Origin: Mycteria americana | Taxonomy: Eukaryota; Chordata; Aves; Ciconiiformes; Ciconiidae | Direction of reading: 5' to 3' | Length of the DNA: 64,000 bases | Assembly: GCF_035582795.1 (NCBI RefSeq) | Contig: NC_134374.1 | Span: 26,489,798 to 26,553,797 of the forward strand | Shown here: positions 49,801 through 59,161 of the stretch, in pieces | How the letters are laid out: the number at the start of each line of letters is the position of its first letter | Numbering within the stretch: the first letter of the stretch is position 1 | Notes under the pieces: generated by a model | What the model saw: only the letters and a program-made list of their open reading frames with translations | What the model was told of the DNA's origin: nothing | Database searches by the model: none | Translations under genes and position numbers: made by a program

Positions 49801-52800
49801 ATGAACAGCACTGTTTTCCTTTGTTCCCACTCCCTGAATAGTCTGGTCAACCAGCTCCCAGAGGCCAACCTCATCTTACTCAGACACCTCTTTGGAGTCC
49901 TCCATCACATTGAGCAGAATTCCGGCGTGAATCAGATGAATGCCTTTAACCTGGCTCTTTGCATAGCACCCAATATGCTGTGGCTACCAAGTCCCACTGG
50001 GCCTGAAGAGGAGAGCAGGTCTACAAAGAAGGTAATCTTTCGTAGGTTTGGCCTCATGCATGTCTTCCCCTTTTGCCACTTTTTATGGGCACTGTATTTT
50101 GTAGACTAAAGGAAGGCATAGGACCAGTGACAGTGCTGGCTGAGTGGCATCCAGGCTTCGTCCTTTCCCCTGTGCCATTGTGCCCATGCTGGTAGGGGAA
50201 TTTAGCCACTCAGTTTATCCAGGGTGGAAAGGAAAGCTGTGGTTGCTTTACCACATGAGCTTCCTATATGGACAGGCAAGCACAAGAAAGATGGAGCAGC
50301 TGAAGTTAGACACTGCCACTTCAGCTGGGTCTAAAGCCATCTTGCAGAGACAAAGTAAGCAATGAACATGACAGGGCATCAGAGGGGAGGAATGCTTGCT
50401 TCTAGTTTATGAGGCGTTATCAATAGTAAGGAAAATCATAGAGCATGCTGTACCCAGCTCACTGTACCAGTTCACGTAGCTCATATTCTTGCTCATATTC
50501 TTGTATAGACGCATTGCCACGTTCTTAACAGCTTCTTGAGCAAAAGGTTCTGTAGGAAATTACATCTTTGTGACAGGCAAAGGAACATTCTGGGACTGAT
50601 TTGACTTGCTCTGTATAGCTGGCTATATTCTCATGGAACTGACCCTGTAAATTCATGTCTTTGCCAGGTGGCCTTGTTAGTGCAGTTCCTGATTGAAAAC
50701 TCAGGAGAGATTTTTGGAGGTGACATTGCTTCCTTGTTTCAAAGACCAGACAACAAGAAGTCCAAAAACTCAGAGGAATCTCTGGGTAAGTTGGTGGTAC
50801 TGTATCTTCCAGAAATGTTTAAGATCTTTTAATACGTAAACTCCTCACGCAAGAGTTTGCTTTCCCTTCGTGTCTCTTCCAAGGAAAAACATTGAAAAAC
50901 AGTTGTTTTGGGTTTTCCCTTTGCCTGTCAGGCATAGGCAGGAAGCGAGGGAAAGCAGAGCGCTGAGGTGCATCACTTCAAATGTGTCCCTGAGCATGGT
51001 TGTCTTTCTCTATGGCTGCTGTTCAACCTATTCCAGCCATCACAAGAATTTAGTGTAGCCTTAGCGCTGCCGTGTCCCAGCAGTCTTTTCTTCCAGATTC
51101 GTTCTGTAAAGCTAAACCAAATGGTTGAATGGAAAGAGATCCAGTTGTCTCTGTTAACTGTCCTGTGAATACAGGCCAGTGGTGACAGCTCAGGTCATCA
51201 AGCCAGAATTGTTGATGTTGTTCCCAGTCCTGCTCTGGTCCCTGGGAAACAATGGATCATCTTTGCTTTTCCATGGACTTGATAATATTTCCCTGCCTTG
51301 GTTGTAAGATACTATACGGGGTTAGGAGACATAGGCAACAAATTAATTTGCATTCTCTGCCTCAGGCATAGGCTTGACTCAGCATGACGATTCCTCTGAT
51401 GAGCTGGAATTTTCTGCTTGTGACCCAGAAGGACCAAAGCACCACCTGGTACCTGAAACAGATGCCATTTTTGAACCATCCAGCAGCTTGTTACTCGGTG
51501 AGGATCAGGAAGACTGGGACTTGTTCAGTGAGATCACAGCCTGCTATCAAAGCAAAGCGCAGAAGAACACCAGTGCAGACAGCTATGACCTCCTGGAAGA
51601 GGAGGGCTCCTTCTGCTCCATTGGCTCCATACGCTCACTCAGCCCGGCCAGGGACCGGTGCTCATCAGAGCCCAGCGTCTGCCTCAGCTCCCAGCTTCCT
51701 GCTCAGAGCCATGAGCCGGTGGCCCGCCAGTCCAGCTGCGATGCCACCATCATGCACAGCCATACAGACTACATCCACAGGCTCAAGCAGCTGCAGCTGG
51801 AGAGCCAGAAGTTAATTGATGAAGGCCTAAGCCCCGGGATTAATAAGGCCAGGCAGAACTTGTGGCAGTCGCCTCAGACCAGCTCTAGGGTGAAGAAGCT
51901 CAGCCTTCAGAAATCCAGCCTGTCCAACAGGTCCAGCTTCTCTAGTCTGTCCTCTACCACCACCTCCCCATCTGCCTCCTCACTCAGCTCCTTAGACAGT
52001 GCTTTCTCCTACTGCTCAGAGTCATCAGCCATTAGTCCCACAGACGTCTCATCCCTGCCATTCATGTTCGGCACGTCTGCCAGGCTTCATGCTGTGTCCC
52101 CCAAGATTGCCAGAAGGTCCCTGAAAGAATGGCACAAGTCCTTCACGTCTCCTGTGCCTTTACACCCATGTGACCTGGACAGTTTCCATGAGTACGACCC
52201 CAAGGCCATAGAGAGCAGTCATTGCTTTGGGGAGAGGAAGAGTTTTCCATCTGTCAGCAGAGCTGCCGTGGGAAGCCCCCTAACTGACATTGACTGGGAA
52301 GAAGAGGAGAGTCAGCTGAGTTGCTTAGGGGGCCCTGGCCCAGGGCTCAGCAGCCAGGATTATAGCAAGGCATCTGAACGAGACCCTGAGCTCCCAGCTG
52401 CCAGCCCAGCCAGTGAGAAATCCCCACAGATCAGCCACCAGCAGCACAGGGAGAAGGCAGTGAAGAACATAGAAATCAAAAGCATTGATGCCTGCCCTCC
52501 AAGCCAGGAAAGCCTGAAGCGCACCAAGATAACTTTTTACATGGCCCCAAATAAAGAAAGCTCTTGGGGGTCTCCGGTGGAAGAGGAAGAGGAGAGATCC
52601 ATGGCAAACACCAGCAGCAGTGACTCGCCCAGCAGCAGCAGTGAGCAAAGCCTATCCAAGAACTTGCAGACTGTGAGCGTCCATATCCCCCAGACAGTTT
52701 TCTATGGGCAGAATACCCCCCTTGTCCTGCAGTCCATCTCCAGGCGCTACCACCATGAACCAGTGATCCCGTCCCCGCAGGCAGAGCACAAAGAGAGCCC

Positions 52801-53107
52801 CCGAAGTGCCTCCACTCCTGAGGAGCTGGAGAGCAAGCCAGTGGAAATGGCGCAGGCGCCAACCCAGAGCAAGGGCTTTAACACATTCAGCCACACCATC
52901 CGTATCATCCTCCCCGCCTCCATTCGAAATACTGTCAGGGAGTATTTCAAGCACGATGAAACCAAGACCTGTCCCACGGCTGAGGCGGAAGCAGTGGAGA
53001 ATGAACTCCTTCGGAGCAAGGTGGAGTGGCTCAGGAGCCAGCCACTGGCAGAGGTGGCCGCAGAGGAGCATGATACAGTGGCGTTTGCAGAAGAGACGTT
53101 TGTCTAG
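34810..53107 (+). CDS. ARHGAP20: Rho GTPase-activating protein, ARHGAP20 family (spliced, 14 coding exons)
   Basis: Coding exons: 34810-34889, 39521-39691, 40295-40444, 42035-42076, 42832-42916, 43821-43898, 44641-44707, 46105-46293, 46751-46926, 47457-47618, 48793-48902, 49842-50031, 50668-50785, 51366-53107. All have AG acceptors and GT donors, phases agree at every junction, and together they give 3,360 nt (1,119 residues). Domains: PH about 52-150, Ras-association about 160-235, RhoGAP about 328-525 with arginine finger R364 in GIFRRSAN, helix-B lysine K378 and conserved N473 in FNLALCIAPN; then a serine-rich tail. ARHGAP20 (RA-RhoGAP) is known as a Rap1-activated GAP for RhoA acting at membranes; I infer the same role. 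The start is the first ATG after an in-frame stop in the inferred exon 1, with A at -3. Identity to the human protein as I recall it is only about half in the PH region and perhaps 60% in RhoGAP, so this may be a paralogue (ARHGAP20-like) rather than the orthologue. TAGAP, the other relative, lacks the PH domain. Confidence 0.9.
36097..36180 (+). repeat. AT-rich (TATATG/TATACA)n microsatellite
   Basis: About 85 bp of TATATA, ACATATGTATACAT and GTGTGTG words with local palindromes. A hairpin-prone simple repeat in intron 2. The minus-strand frame through it encodes only Tyr/Ile/His/Thr repeats. Confidence 0.9.
36731..36766 (+). repeat. Perfect 18-bp tandem duplication
   Basis: GCTGCGCTGACCGCAGGT is present twice head-to-tail. 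A small recent duplication inside a GC-rich intronic segment. Confidence 0.95.
38440..38485 (+). other. Candidate cryptic or poison exon in intron 2
   Basis: The segment has a pyrimidine-rich acceptor (TTTGTTTGTGTAG) and a perfect donor (AAG|GTAAGT). Its 46 nt are open in the frame entering from exon 2, but inclusion would shift exon 3 out of frame and reach a TGA within exon 3. If used, it would trigger nonsense-mediated decay. No homologous residues in the family, so it may simply be a pseudo-exon. Confidence 0.25.
39521..39691 (+). CDS. ARHGAP20: ARHGAP20-family exon 3 (residues 27-83, PH domain start)
   Basis: Acceptor CCTTCTCCAG, donor CCAA|GTAAGA, phase 2 to phase 2. After a Ser-rich linker it encodes the first PH beta-strands. 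The segment GLQTQERHLILFSDVLVIAK matches the human GLQRQERHLFLFNDLFVVAK pattern, the LFSDVL/LFNDLF motif being typical of PH domains. Confidence 0.92.
40295..40444 (+). CDS. ARHGAP20: ARHGAP20-family exon 4 (residues 84-133, PH domain)
   Basis: Acceptor AATTGCAG, donor TTCAG|GTATCC, phase 2 to phase 2. It encodes the middle PH strands, including SLKLKKQVHLSEVWTGTC and SFVIGWPTTNYVVTF. The latter aligns with human SFVLGWPTVNFVATF, a strong family signature. Confidence 0.93.
42035..42076 (+). CDS. ARHGAP20: ARHGAP20-family exon 5 (42 nt, residues 134-147)
   Basis: Acceptor TATCTTCAG, donor CTGTG|GTAAGT, phase 2 to phase 2. This very short exon encodes SSADVKERWLSALL, the start of the C-terminal PH helix with its conserved Trp (W142), corresponding to human SPEQKDKWLSLLQ. 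It is easily missed by gene finders but is required for the reading frame. Confidence 0.9.
42832..42916 (+). CDS. ARHGAP20: ARHGAP20-family exon 6 (residues 148-176, PH end and RA start)
   Basis: Acceptor GACTTTTAG, donor TTCT|GTAAGT, phase 2 to phase 0. It finishes the PH helix (WHINEVKQ) and begins the Ras-association domain with the beta-strand LTLQIFVLDADNCSS, similar to human IPLKIFAKDIGNCAYS. Confidence 0.9.
43821..43898 (+). CDS. ARHGAP20: ARHGAP20-family exon 7 (residues 177-202, RA domain)
   Basis: Acceptor CCTTTCTAG, donor TCCC|GTAAGT, phase 0 to 0. It encodes TTAVNVSNVETAESVMKKTL and LQLGLP, the ubiquitin-like RA fold's second strand and helix, in which ARHGAP20 proteins bind Rap1-type small GTPases. 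Confidence 0.9.
44641..44707 (+). CDS. ARHGAP20: ARHGAP20-family exon 8 (residues 203-224, RA domain)
   Basis: Acceptor CATCCGCCAG, donor CATTG|GTAAGA, phase 0 to 1. It encodes DRTSEHHLWVISGKDDPAYP followed by LI, matching the family pattern YQLWVNSGKEEAPYPLIG in the RA domain. Confidence 0.9.
46105..46293 (+). CDS. ARHGAP20: ARHGAP20-family exon 9 (residues 225-287, RA end and linker)
   Basis: Acceptor TGCTCAACAG, donor AGAG|GTAGGG, phase 1 to 1. It encodes GHEHPFSIALNCLRDS, closing the RA domain, then a linker with FLDQLPKEKQCRFVLKPR, which matches human FLMEQLPREMQCQFILKPS. Confidence 0.92.
46751..46926 (+). CDS. ARHGAP20: ARHGAP20-family exon 10 (residues 288-346)
   Basis: Acceptor TTTCTTTCAG, donor CATG|GTAAGG, phase 1 to 0. 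It encodes a basic, Ser/Thr-rich linker (KRKKSLIDWALRRSTST), then KLFGLSLSSVCPDGILPKPI, the typical start of a RhoGAP domain (compare human QLFGISLPNICENDNLPKPV). Confidence 0.93.
47457..47618 (+). CDS. ARHGAP20: ARHGAP20-family exon 11 (residues 347-400, arginine finger)
   Basis: Acceptor TTTCTCTTAG, donor CACG|GTATGT, phase 0 to 0. It holds the catalytic arginine finger R364 in RGIFRRSAN and helix-B KELKEKLNSG with K378, the residue that corresponds to the catalytic-support lysine of p50RhoGAP. Both are intact, so GAP activity is expected. Confidence 0.95.
48793..48902 (+). CDS. ARHGAP20: ARHGAP20-family exon 12 (residues 401-436, RhoGAP)
   Basis: Acceptor TTTAATTCAG, donor AAAAG|GTTTGT, phase 0 to 2. 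It encodes DFLRNIPDSVLSSDMHGLW, the conserved RhoGAP FLRxIPxSL element. The donor departs from consensus at +3 and +4 and sits in a TTTGTAAAAGC direct repeat (48,904-48,914 and 48,916-48,926). Confidence 0.92.
49842..50031 (+). CDS. ARHGAP20: ARHGAP20-family exon 13 (residues 437-499, RhoGAP)
   Basis: Acceptor CCTGAATAG, donor GAAG|GTAATC, phase 2 to 0. It encodes LVNQLPEANLILLRHLFGVL and MNAFNLALCIAPNMLW. N473 corresponds to the conserved Rho-binding asparagine of RhoGAP domains. Confidence 0.94.
50668..50785 (+). CDS. ARHGAP20: ARHGAP20-family exon 14 (residues 501-539, RhoGAP end)
   Basis: Acceptor CTTTGCCAG, donor CTGG|GTAAGT, phase 0 to 1. It encodes VALLVQFLIENSGEIFGGDI, the last RhoGAP helix, and then a lysine-rich linker (RPDNKKSKNSEES). 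Confidence 0.93.
51366..53107 (+). CDS. ARHGAP20: ARHGAP20-family exon 15 (residues 540-1119, C-terminal tail and stop)
   Basis: Acceptor TGCCTCAG; stop TAG at 53,105-53,107. This one large exon encodes the whole tail. At about 637-702 lies a unit running from RCSSEPS through SSCDA to LQLESQKLIDEG. It resembles the annexin-like (ANXL) repeat unit found twice in human ARHGAP20, but here I see only one copy. A Ser-rich block follows at about 723-764, containing SSLSSLDSAFS, also shared with the human tail. The rest (acidic, Ser/Pro-rich) is probably disordered. The protein ends EETFV, which fits a class I PDZ-binding motif. Confidence 0.93.
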
Positions 53108-53271
53108 GGAGATGGATGTGGGAGAACTGAATATTTTTTTGTGTATGTGCAGCAGAAAATATTCTGTAAGATATGATCGGGGTGTGAAGAATCTAGCAGG
53201 CTGCATGGGGCAGTAATGTAAAGTGACACTGATGTGTATGTAATGTTGGGGTTTTAACATTCATTTTGGCT

Positions 53272-53284
53272 GGGGGGGGGGGGG
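53272..53284 (+). repeat. Poly-G tract (13 G) in the 3' UTR
   Basis: An uninterrupted G run between GGCT and TGTTCTTGG. Its length may vary or be miscalled. Confidence 0.95.
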
Positions 53285-55129
53285 TGTTCTTGGTTTTTTT
53301 CTTTATACCCTTTTTCTATGGAAGAGACTTCACTGGCTGGGTGTCTAGTGGGCTGAATGCCACCAGACTCTCTCTGTCCATGAATGGGCTGACCTGTACA
53401 GGGTCTGACTCCATTTCTTTTTAAAGCATGAAAGGAGAAACTCTGCTTTATTTTCTCCAGTCAGCTGCTGATGCGTGTGGATGACTTGAGAACTGGGACA
53501 GCTAATGCTCCATCAGAATGAGTTAAAAATCTTTACGCTTGCACAAAGTCCTCCACTATTCACTGTTCATCACCACCATTCCTCCAAAGGAAGACCCTTC
53601 ACCTCCATCCCAGAAATCACTGCTTCGCTCTGCTCATCTTTTGTCCCCCGGTGCTCTAGCTCATAGTCTGTGTTCATTACTGTTTGAGGCTGCGTTCCAG
53701 AAACACCAAACGGAGCCCAGAGCCCAAAGCCCTGCTTTCACTGACAGATGGCATATGTAACATTTTAACCCCAAGATTGCCTTTTTTTCCCAATTACTTA
53801 CGCATTGATTCTCTCTTCTCATACCTCCCCCAAAGCTAGCATTTGACAGAGCCACAGTTACTAGAAAGGATTTTAGCACTGTCACTTTGGCAGGGCTATG
53901 AACATTTGTCTTCTTCGGTGTCCTCTGGGAGTAGCTGGTCCTTTGAGTCCTAGTAAAAGGTGACATTATATTTCTGTAAATGATGGTGACGTTTCAGAAG
54001 GCCCTTTCCAGAGGCAGTGTGGATGGGGCAACTAATCAAATTCCTAGTCATGCTGAGAGGGACTTAAGCAGGATTTGGCTTTAGCATGAGGTGAAGGAGT
54101 TGTGAAAGTTGTCAAGAATGTTGTCGAGTGGATGCTGAAGCAAAGCCCCATCTGGCTAGAAAGTTGTCAGACAGTCCGTGAGCCGAGACTGTCCAGGCCC
54201 AAACAGCGCTGATGCTGTCACAGAGAAGCAGTCGGTTCCCACTCAGCAAAGTACGTGGCCCAGTGTGCTGCAGCAGAATTAAGTCTGGAGAAGGGCCAGG
54301 CAAGGATGCGCTAAGCAGGCTGCTTGTGTTGCACCACGAAAGAAATGCAGCCAGTAGACGCTTGGAGCATCCCTGTGATTCCACTCAAGGCAATGCTCAG
54401 AAGCGCCATAGCCATAATGGGACTTGCTTAGAGGTTGTGATGCTGCCAGCTGAGCTCTAAAAAGAAGCTGAGAGCACCACGTTCGTTTGACAGGCTTTAA
54501 GAAAACGATGGGAAAAGTCTCAAAGGTTAAAAGGTTCAGGATGTTTCATTTGAAAGTTATGTGAGAGTTTTCTAAGGTGGTTTCTCTCAGAGAGATACTC
54601 CCTTTACTCAGTTAACAGTGAATTGAAGGACGAGAGAAATACATGAATCCTAATGATTAAAGGTAGTCCTTGTGGAGCGAGTGTCCCCTGCAAGTTGCTG
54701 AGTGTCTGCAAATAGCCATACCTGGAGTTGCTTGGCACCTGCTACGGCTCAGTCCTTGCACAGAGAGGGAAGCCACCTCTGTAAAATGATCCAGTAGGTG
54801 TCAGATGCCTCCACTCATCTGCCAGGTGCCTGGGACAGTGCCAGGAAGCTGCCCCCACGCTCCAAATTCACACCATCGAATACCAGGGCAGGGGAGAGAG
54901 GGGGAAGCCCAGAGCCCACTTTCCGAGGTGTATAGAGTTCAGTTGTTATATGCAGAGTGTTTAACTCTTAGATGTGGCACTCTGTGTCCCAGATCACCTT
55001 GGTGGCCCTTGTATGATGAAAGGTGTATATAATCGTAATACAAACCCTCCCCGCCATCATTTCCCTCACACATGAACGCTGACAAGGCATTCACAGTCTT
55101 TTTTCCAGAGCTACAGTTGTAACTACTTC

Positions 55130-55135
55130 AATAAA
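55130..55135 (+). terminator. Poly(A) signal of the ARHGAP20-family gene
   Basis: Canonical AATAAA in TTCAATAAAAGACACAC, followed 12-45 bases later by the GT-rich stretch TTTGTTTGTC...GTGGTGTGGTG, a classic downstream element. Cleavage is expected near 55,150. Confidence 0.75.
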
Positions 55136-58100
55136 AGACACACAAATTTGTTTGTCATTGTGGTGTGGTGATCGCCTTGCTCTGACTTCCCTCTCTTCTG
55201 CGCTTGGGTGATGGTGTTTGCAAAGCACCGAACTGTGCTGCGACACACACGTGCTCCCCACCCCAGATCTGTGAGGCTGGCCACGCTGTCGAGGAGCCCT
55301 CTTCCAGCACATGGCTCAGGCATTACTCTTATTTGTGTCTTTTCAGGAAGGTGAAACAGCACTAAATATTATGAGAAAAGTCTGTCTGTACTTGGAAGAG
55401 AGATTATTCTGTATTCTAAACATGCCGTGTTTGGAATTTACAATGGATTGTAAACTGGCTCAGTGGCTGGGCTGGGCTCAGTTCAAACAAGGGGGACCTG
55501 GACCAAATGCAGAGTAAGAGCTCACGATTTGCGTCACCTAAAAGAATTTCGAGCAAGTTAGAAAGAGATTAGTTTATAGAAACACTGGGAGAGGCGGGGC
55601 AAAACACACATTTTCCTCTTCTCAGCTTAGGCTGCCTAATATGGGCGCATTTCCCTGGATAGTTGCTCTAACCCAGCTCTCTATTAATAATTTTTCTTCA
55701 TTTAAAACAAAACAAAATCCTCCAAAATTTATCCAAAAAGACAGCACAAACCACCGGTCCCTTTGGGAGCCTGTGGCTGCATGGCAGAGGCAGGGTGCTG
55801 CCCAAGACAGAGAGAGACTTGGCCTCCCAAGCATGCAAAGACCTCACTTACCTGCTACCTCTAGGCCTGGGCATGGAAATTTGCAGCACGCCTGTCCCAT
55901 GAGCCGAGGCAGAAATGCTGTTCTGAGAGTCCAGCTTGCTGGAGACCAAGATGCTCCCCACATTTTGGCACCCAATCCTACATCCGCTAAGTTAGCAGAA
56001 GTGTTCCACTTCCTTCAAGGCCATCAAAATACATGTAGCAAATTAGTCATACACTTCCTAGGGACAGCAGACCAGGACACCTGTGAGCTGTGCCACCATC
56101 CAGCACGCTCCAAGTGTAGCTGAGGAACAGGTAAGTGCCTTCATGTAATGCCCCACCTCTAAACCCCCCAAATCCTGGCCACAGTCCCCACGGGACTGTG
56201 CCATAAAGACAAAAGGGTCCTGGAGCTCCTGGCTTCTGCTGAACAAAAACGCCAAACCGCTGCTTTTAATCCCAGGAAACTCAAGACCACAAGTATAAAT
56301 TGGCCAAAATACGAATTCTGCCTTAATTCTTGTGAGCGCACTCTGCTTTCCTGTCAGCCCCTGGCAGCCAGCCAGCAGTGGGCCACCGTGCCACCTGGGG
56401 CTGCGAGCCACCCTGCGCTCCCACAGCAGCTGCGGCCGCGCTGTCAGTGCTCCCATCGGCGCGGGTGTCACAGGGCGGAAAGCTGCATGGCAGCTGACAA
56501 GTCAAGATAAGGATAAAGAGGAATGCTCTTTGCCTTCCTGCAAAGAAGGGAAGTGCAACTGTTTTAGCTTTGTCTTCCTTGTAAATATATGTTTCGTTCA
56601 TCTTCTTTCACACAGTGGAGTCTCTGGACCAGCACTCCTGGAAAGGCCAAGGAAGACAATCACAAAACCTTCAGATAAGGGCCCCTTTCCGCATTAGGCG
56701 AGTATTCCATCCTCACAGTCATTGCCTCTGCCACTGATTTACACCTGCTGAGAATGTGATCAGTGATGCCTTAGGGTGCTGCTTGATGTCATTTTCCTGT
56801 CACATATTATATCCAACTGCTACCAAATTCCTTTCTCAAAACTCCCGAGTGGGATGTGATGCTCCCCAGAGATGCAGAGATGTATTTGGAAGTCACCAAG
56901 CATTCTTGAAAAAGTTCCACAGCACCCAGCTTGCTCATAACACAAAATATCAAATACAGACAGTTGGCTTTCTGACCCAGAAAGGCCACATTTTCCCTTA
57001 ATGTACAGCCCTCAGACACAAATAGGTTTCCCTTCTCTCTCTGCCCTTTTCCTGATGAAAAGGAGCGGTTCAGCCCAAGCTGGCCCGACACATGCTGACA
57101 GCCCTGCTCGGCGCCCCGCCGGACGCAGTCACTCGGGAAGAGGTGTCGTGGTTGCCATCCGGGAAGCGCGGAGCCTTCATGACCTGCTCCCAGTATAGAT
57201 CAAGGCCAGACAAGTCCAGCTCATTTGCCTTGAAGAGACAATGACTCACGCACTTCAGCCTCTTCTCATTTCTGCTTGGCATGTACGACTTGTGCCCTAA
57301 CCCTGCAGGCTGGCAGAAACCGTGAAGGAAGTGCCCAGGGGCAGCTGCAGTTTATTTCAGCCGCCTCAGTCCCATTTCTGACATCCCCACAGAGTCAGCA
57401 CAGCCAGTCGCCCAAGACATAGGCTCCCCGATCCTTTGCAGGTAGCTCCTTTGTGCAGAGTCCTCTCTGCTATCCCACGGCACCTCCGAGGGACAGACAG
57501 ACTTGCCAAAGAGCGGTGGGGGCTATTTTGGCTACCTGCATAACAAAGCAAACAGCCTATCCTAGCAACTTCTTCTTCGAAGGTCACCCACACTCTGAAG
57601 AGGAACGTGACAGTCACTCAACCCTTTCAAGCCAGCAGCTGTTCCCTCCCTCGCCATCCCACCAGCGCGTGGCATCGCGCCTGCGTGTAGAGAACTGACC
57701 TCTCTCAGCAGCAGCCGTGGTCCAGCTTCAAACTCACAAGCAGGAGGGGGCTGAAGGGTGGGACTGCGGAGCTCCGGGCCGTCTCTGCTTCGCAAAGGCA
57801 TAGTGGCAGCATCAGGAGAGGGGAGAGACATGAAGCGGTACCGGAGGTGGTGGCTTTACAGCTTTCATTTAATCTGTTTTTATTCCCTTTGCTTTATTAT
57901 AGTAAACCTGGGGCAAGTTGGAGGAGAAGAGGTTTGGGAGAAACAGGCACAGCCTGGAGGAGCTTTCTGAGGCATACCCAAGCAAAGGGCTGCCCTGTAG
58001 AAGGTTTGGCCTTGCACTGGCTTCTGTGAAATGCCAGTCAAGAGCCCCTGAAGCCCCAGTACTACACCACATCCGTGGTCCCAAAACAGGGCTGGGACCC

Positions 58101-58269
58101 TGCGAAAATCCACCCTGCTGCATTCCCCTGCTACAGCAAGTGGCTCTGGCCCACACCAGACGGTTCCCCCAGTAGCGAGCCCTCTGTTAGGTTCCCTGGC
58201 TAGAATTTTGTACCGATTTTTGCACGACGGACCAGAGAGGAAGCCAAAGCCCACAGTGGGGGATCTACA

Positions 58270-58925
58270 GGGAGTCACTCGCTACCTCTGCCCGAGAGCC
58301 CCACGCTGAGAGGGGCAGGGCCCGCGCCCGCACTGCCGCTGCCGTTGAGAAAAGCACAGAGGCAGCGCTGAGACCAGCGCACACGGACAGCAGCCGGCGG
58401 CCGCCCGCGGCAGGGCCGCAGGAGGTGAGGCGAGGAGGAGGGCGGGCGGGGGGGCGGGCAGGGGCGGGAGGGAAGGGGCGGGCAGGGGCGGGAGGGAGGG
58501 CGGGAAGGAGGGAGGCGCAGGCAGGAGGGCGGGAAGGGGCGGGCGGCCGGGCCGGCCCCACTGAGGAGCCGCGTCCTCCCCTCCCTGCGCGTGCACGGAG
58601 CGGCTGGCGCCCCGCGAGCGCCCCCTGGCGTGGCAGCCAAGCCCCGGGCGGGCGGGAGCGCGGCACGGCGCTGGCGTTCGGGGCGGGCGGCCCAGGGCCT
58701 GCGGGCGCGGCGGGCGGGGCGGCCTCGCCGGACGTTTGCAGGTGGGTCCTGGTAGGTCCTGGCGCGCAAACCCCACGCCAAGGGAGGCCGGACCCCGCGG
58801 GCAGCGGCGGAAAACGAGCTGCAGGGGCAGGCAGAGCGAGGAGGTGCTCCCAGCCTAAGTCACTGCGTACCGCTCGCAGGGATCCCGACCGCGCGGAGAT
58901 CCTTTCCGCTCACTGTGCACCGGGA
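58270..58925. promoter_or_regulatory. Orphan CpG island
   Basis: A strongly GC-rich, CpG-dense segment with GC boxes (GGGCGGG repeated) and donor-like sites on the plus strand: GGAG|GTGAGG at 58,424 and GCAG|GTGGGT at 58,741. It lies between the 3' ends of two convergent genes, where a promoter is not expected. It may drive an unrecognised transcript (either strand, possibly overlapping one of the neighbours) or be a methylation-free island of another kind. No coding exon was recognised. Confidence 0.6.
58432..58540 (+). repeat. G-rich imperfect tandem repeat
   Basis: Repeated GGGCGGGCAGGGGCGGGAGGGA-type units over about 110 bp within the orphan island. Many G3-G4 runs with short loops make G-quadruplex formation plausible. 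Minus-strand frames through it read as Pro/Ser/Ala repeats. Confidence 0.8.
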
Positions 58926-59107
58926 CGCTTAAACTTGGAGTTTCCGGCTCTTATTTCGAATGTAAAGGACTTGTACGTCTGAAAGTGTTCACCCTCCTCT
59001 CCCCCCAGCTACAGCATTTGGTCTAAGGGAAGATACTGCCTCTCTCTATATACAAAACTTGTTTTTCACCCGTCTAACCAGGTACTACTGCCACAGGCTG
59101 AGACACC

Positions 59108-59161
59108 TCAACTTGCGGAATTTTACTTAATTTATCAACTTGCGGAATTTTACTTAATTTA
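59108..59161 (+). repeat. Perfect 27-bp tandem duplication
   Basis: Two identical 27-bp units (beginning TCAACTTGCGGAATTTTACT) occur head-to-tail at 59,108-59,134 and 59,135-59,161, followed by a short partial AATTTATT. Confidence 0.95.

Larger units (their letters stand above)
39692..51365 (+). other. Introns 3-14 of the ARHGAP20-family gene
   Basis: The twelve introns between the listed exons measure 603, 1590, 755, 904, 742, 1397, 457, 530, 1174, 939, 636 and 580 bp. I see no further exon, RNA gene or recognisable mobile element in them. There is a (GCT)n run near 43.0 kb, a C-run near 48.09 kb and an ATATATAT tract just upstream of exon 12. Open frames inside them lack splice context. 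The span also includes the exons, which are listed separately. Confidence 0.55.
53108..55155 (+). other. 3' UTR of the ARHGAP20-family gene
   Basis: About 2 kb from the stop to the region of the first strong poly(A) signal. No conserved coding frame continues. It contains a 13-G run at 53,272-53,284. The end is inferred from AATAAA at 55,130 and the GT-rich sequence after it. Confidence 0.7.

Noticed and set aside
34807-53107. TAGAP as the identity of the RhoGAP gene
   Set aside because: TAGAP shares the RhoGAP and tail motifs, but this gene has full PH and Ras-association domains ahead of the GAP domain, as in ARHGAP20.
58265-58982. Frames of 130-185 codons on both strands over the second CpG island
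   Set aside because: They are simple-sequence translations of GGGCGGG-type repeats with no domain and no family resemblance.
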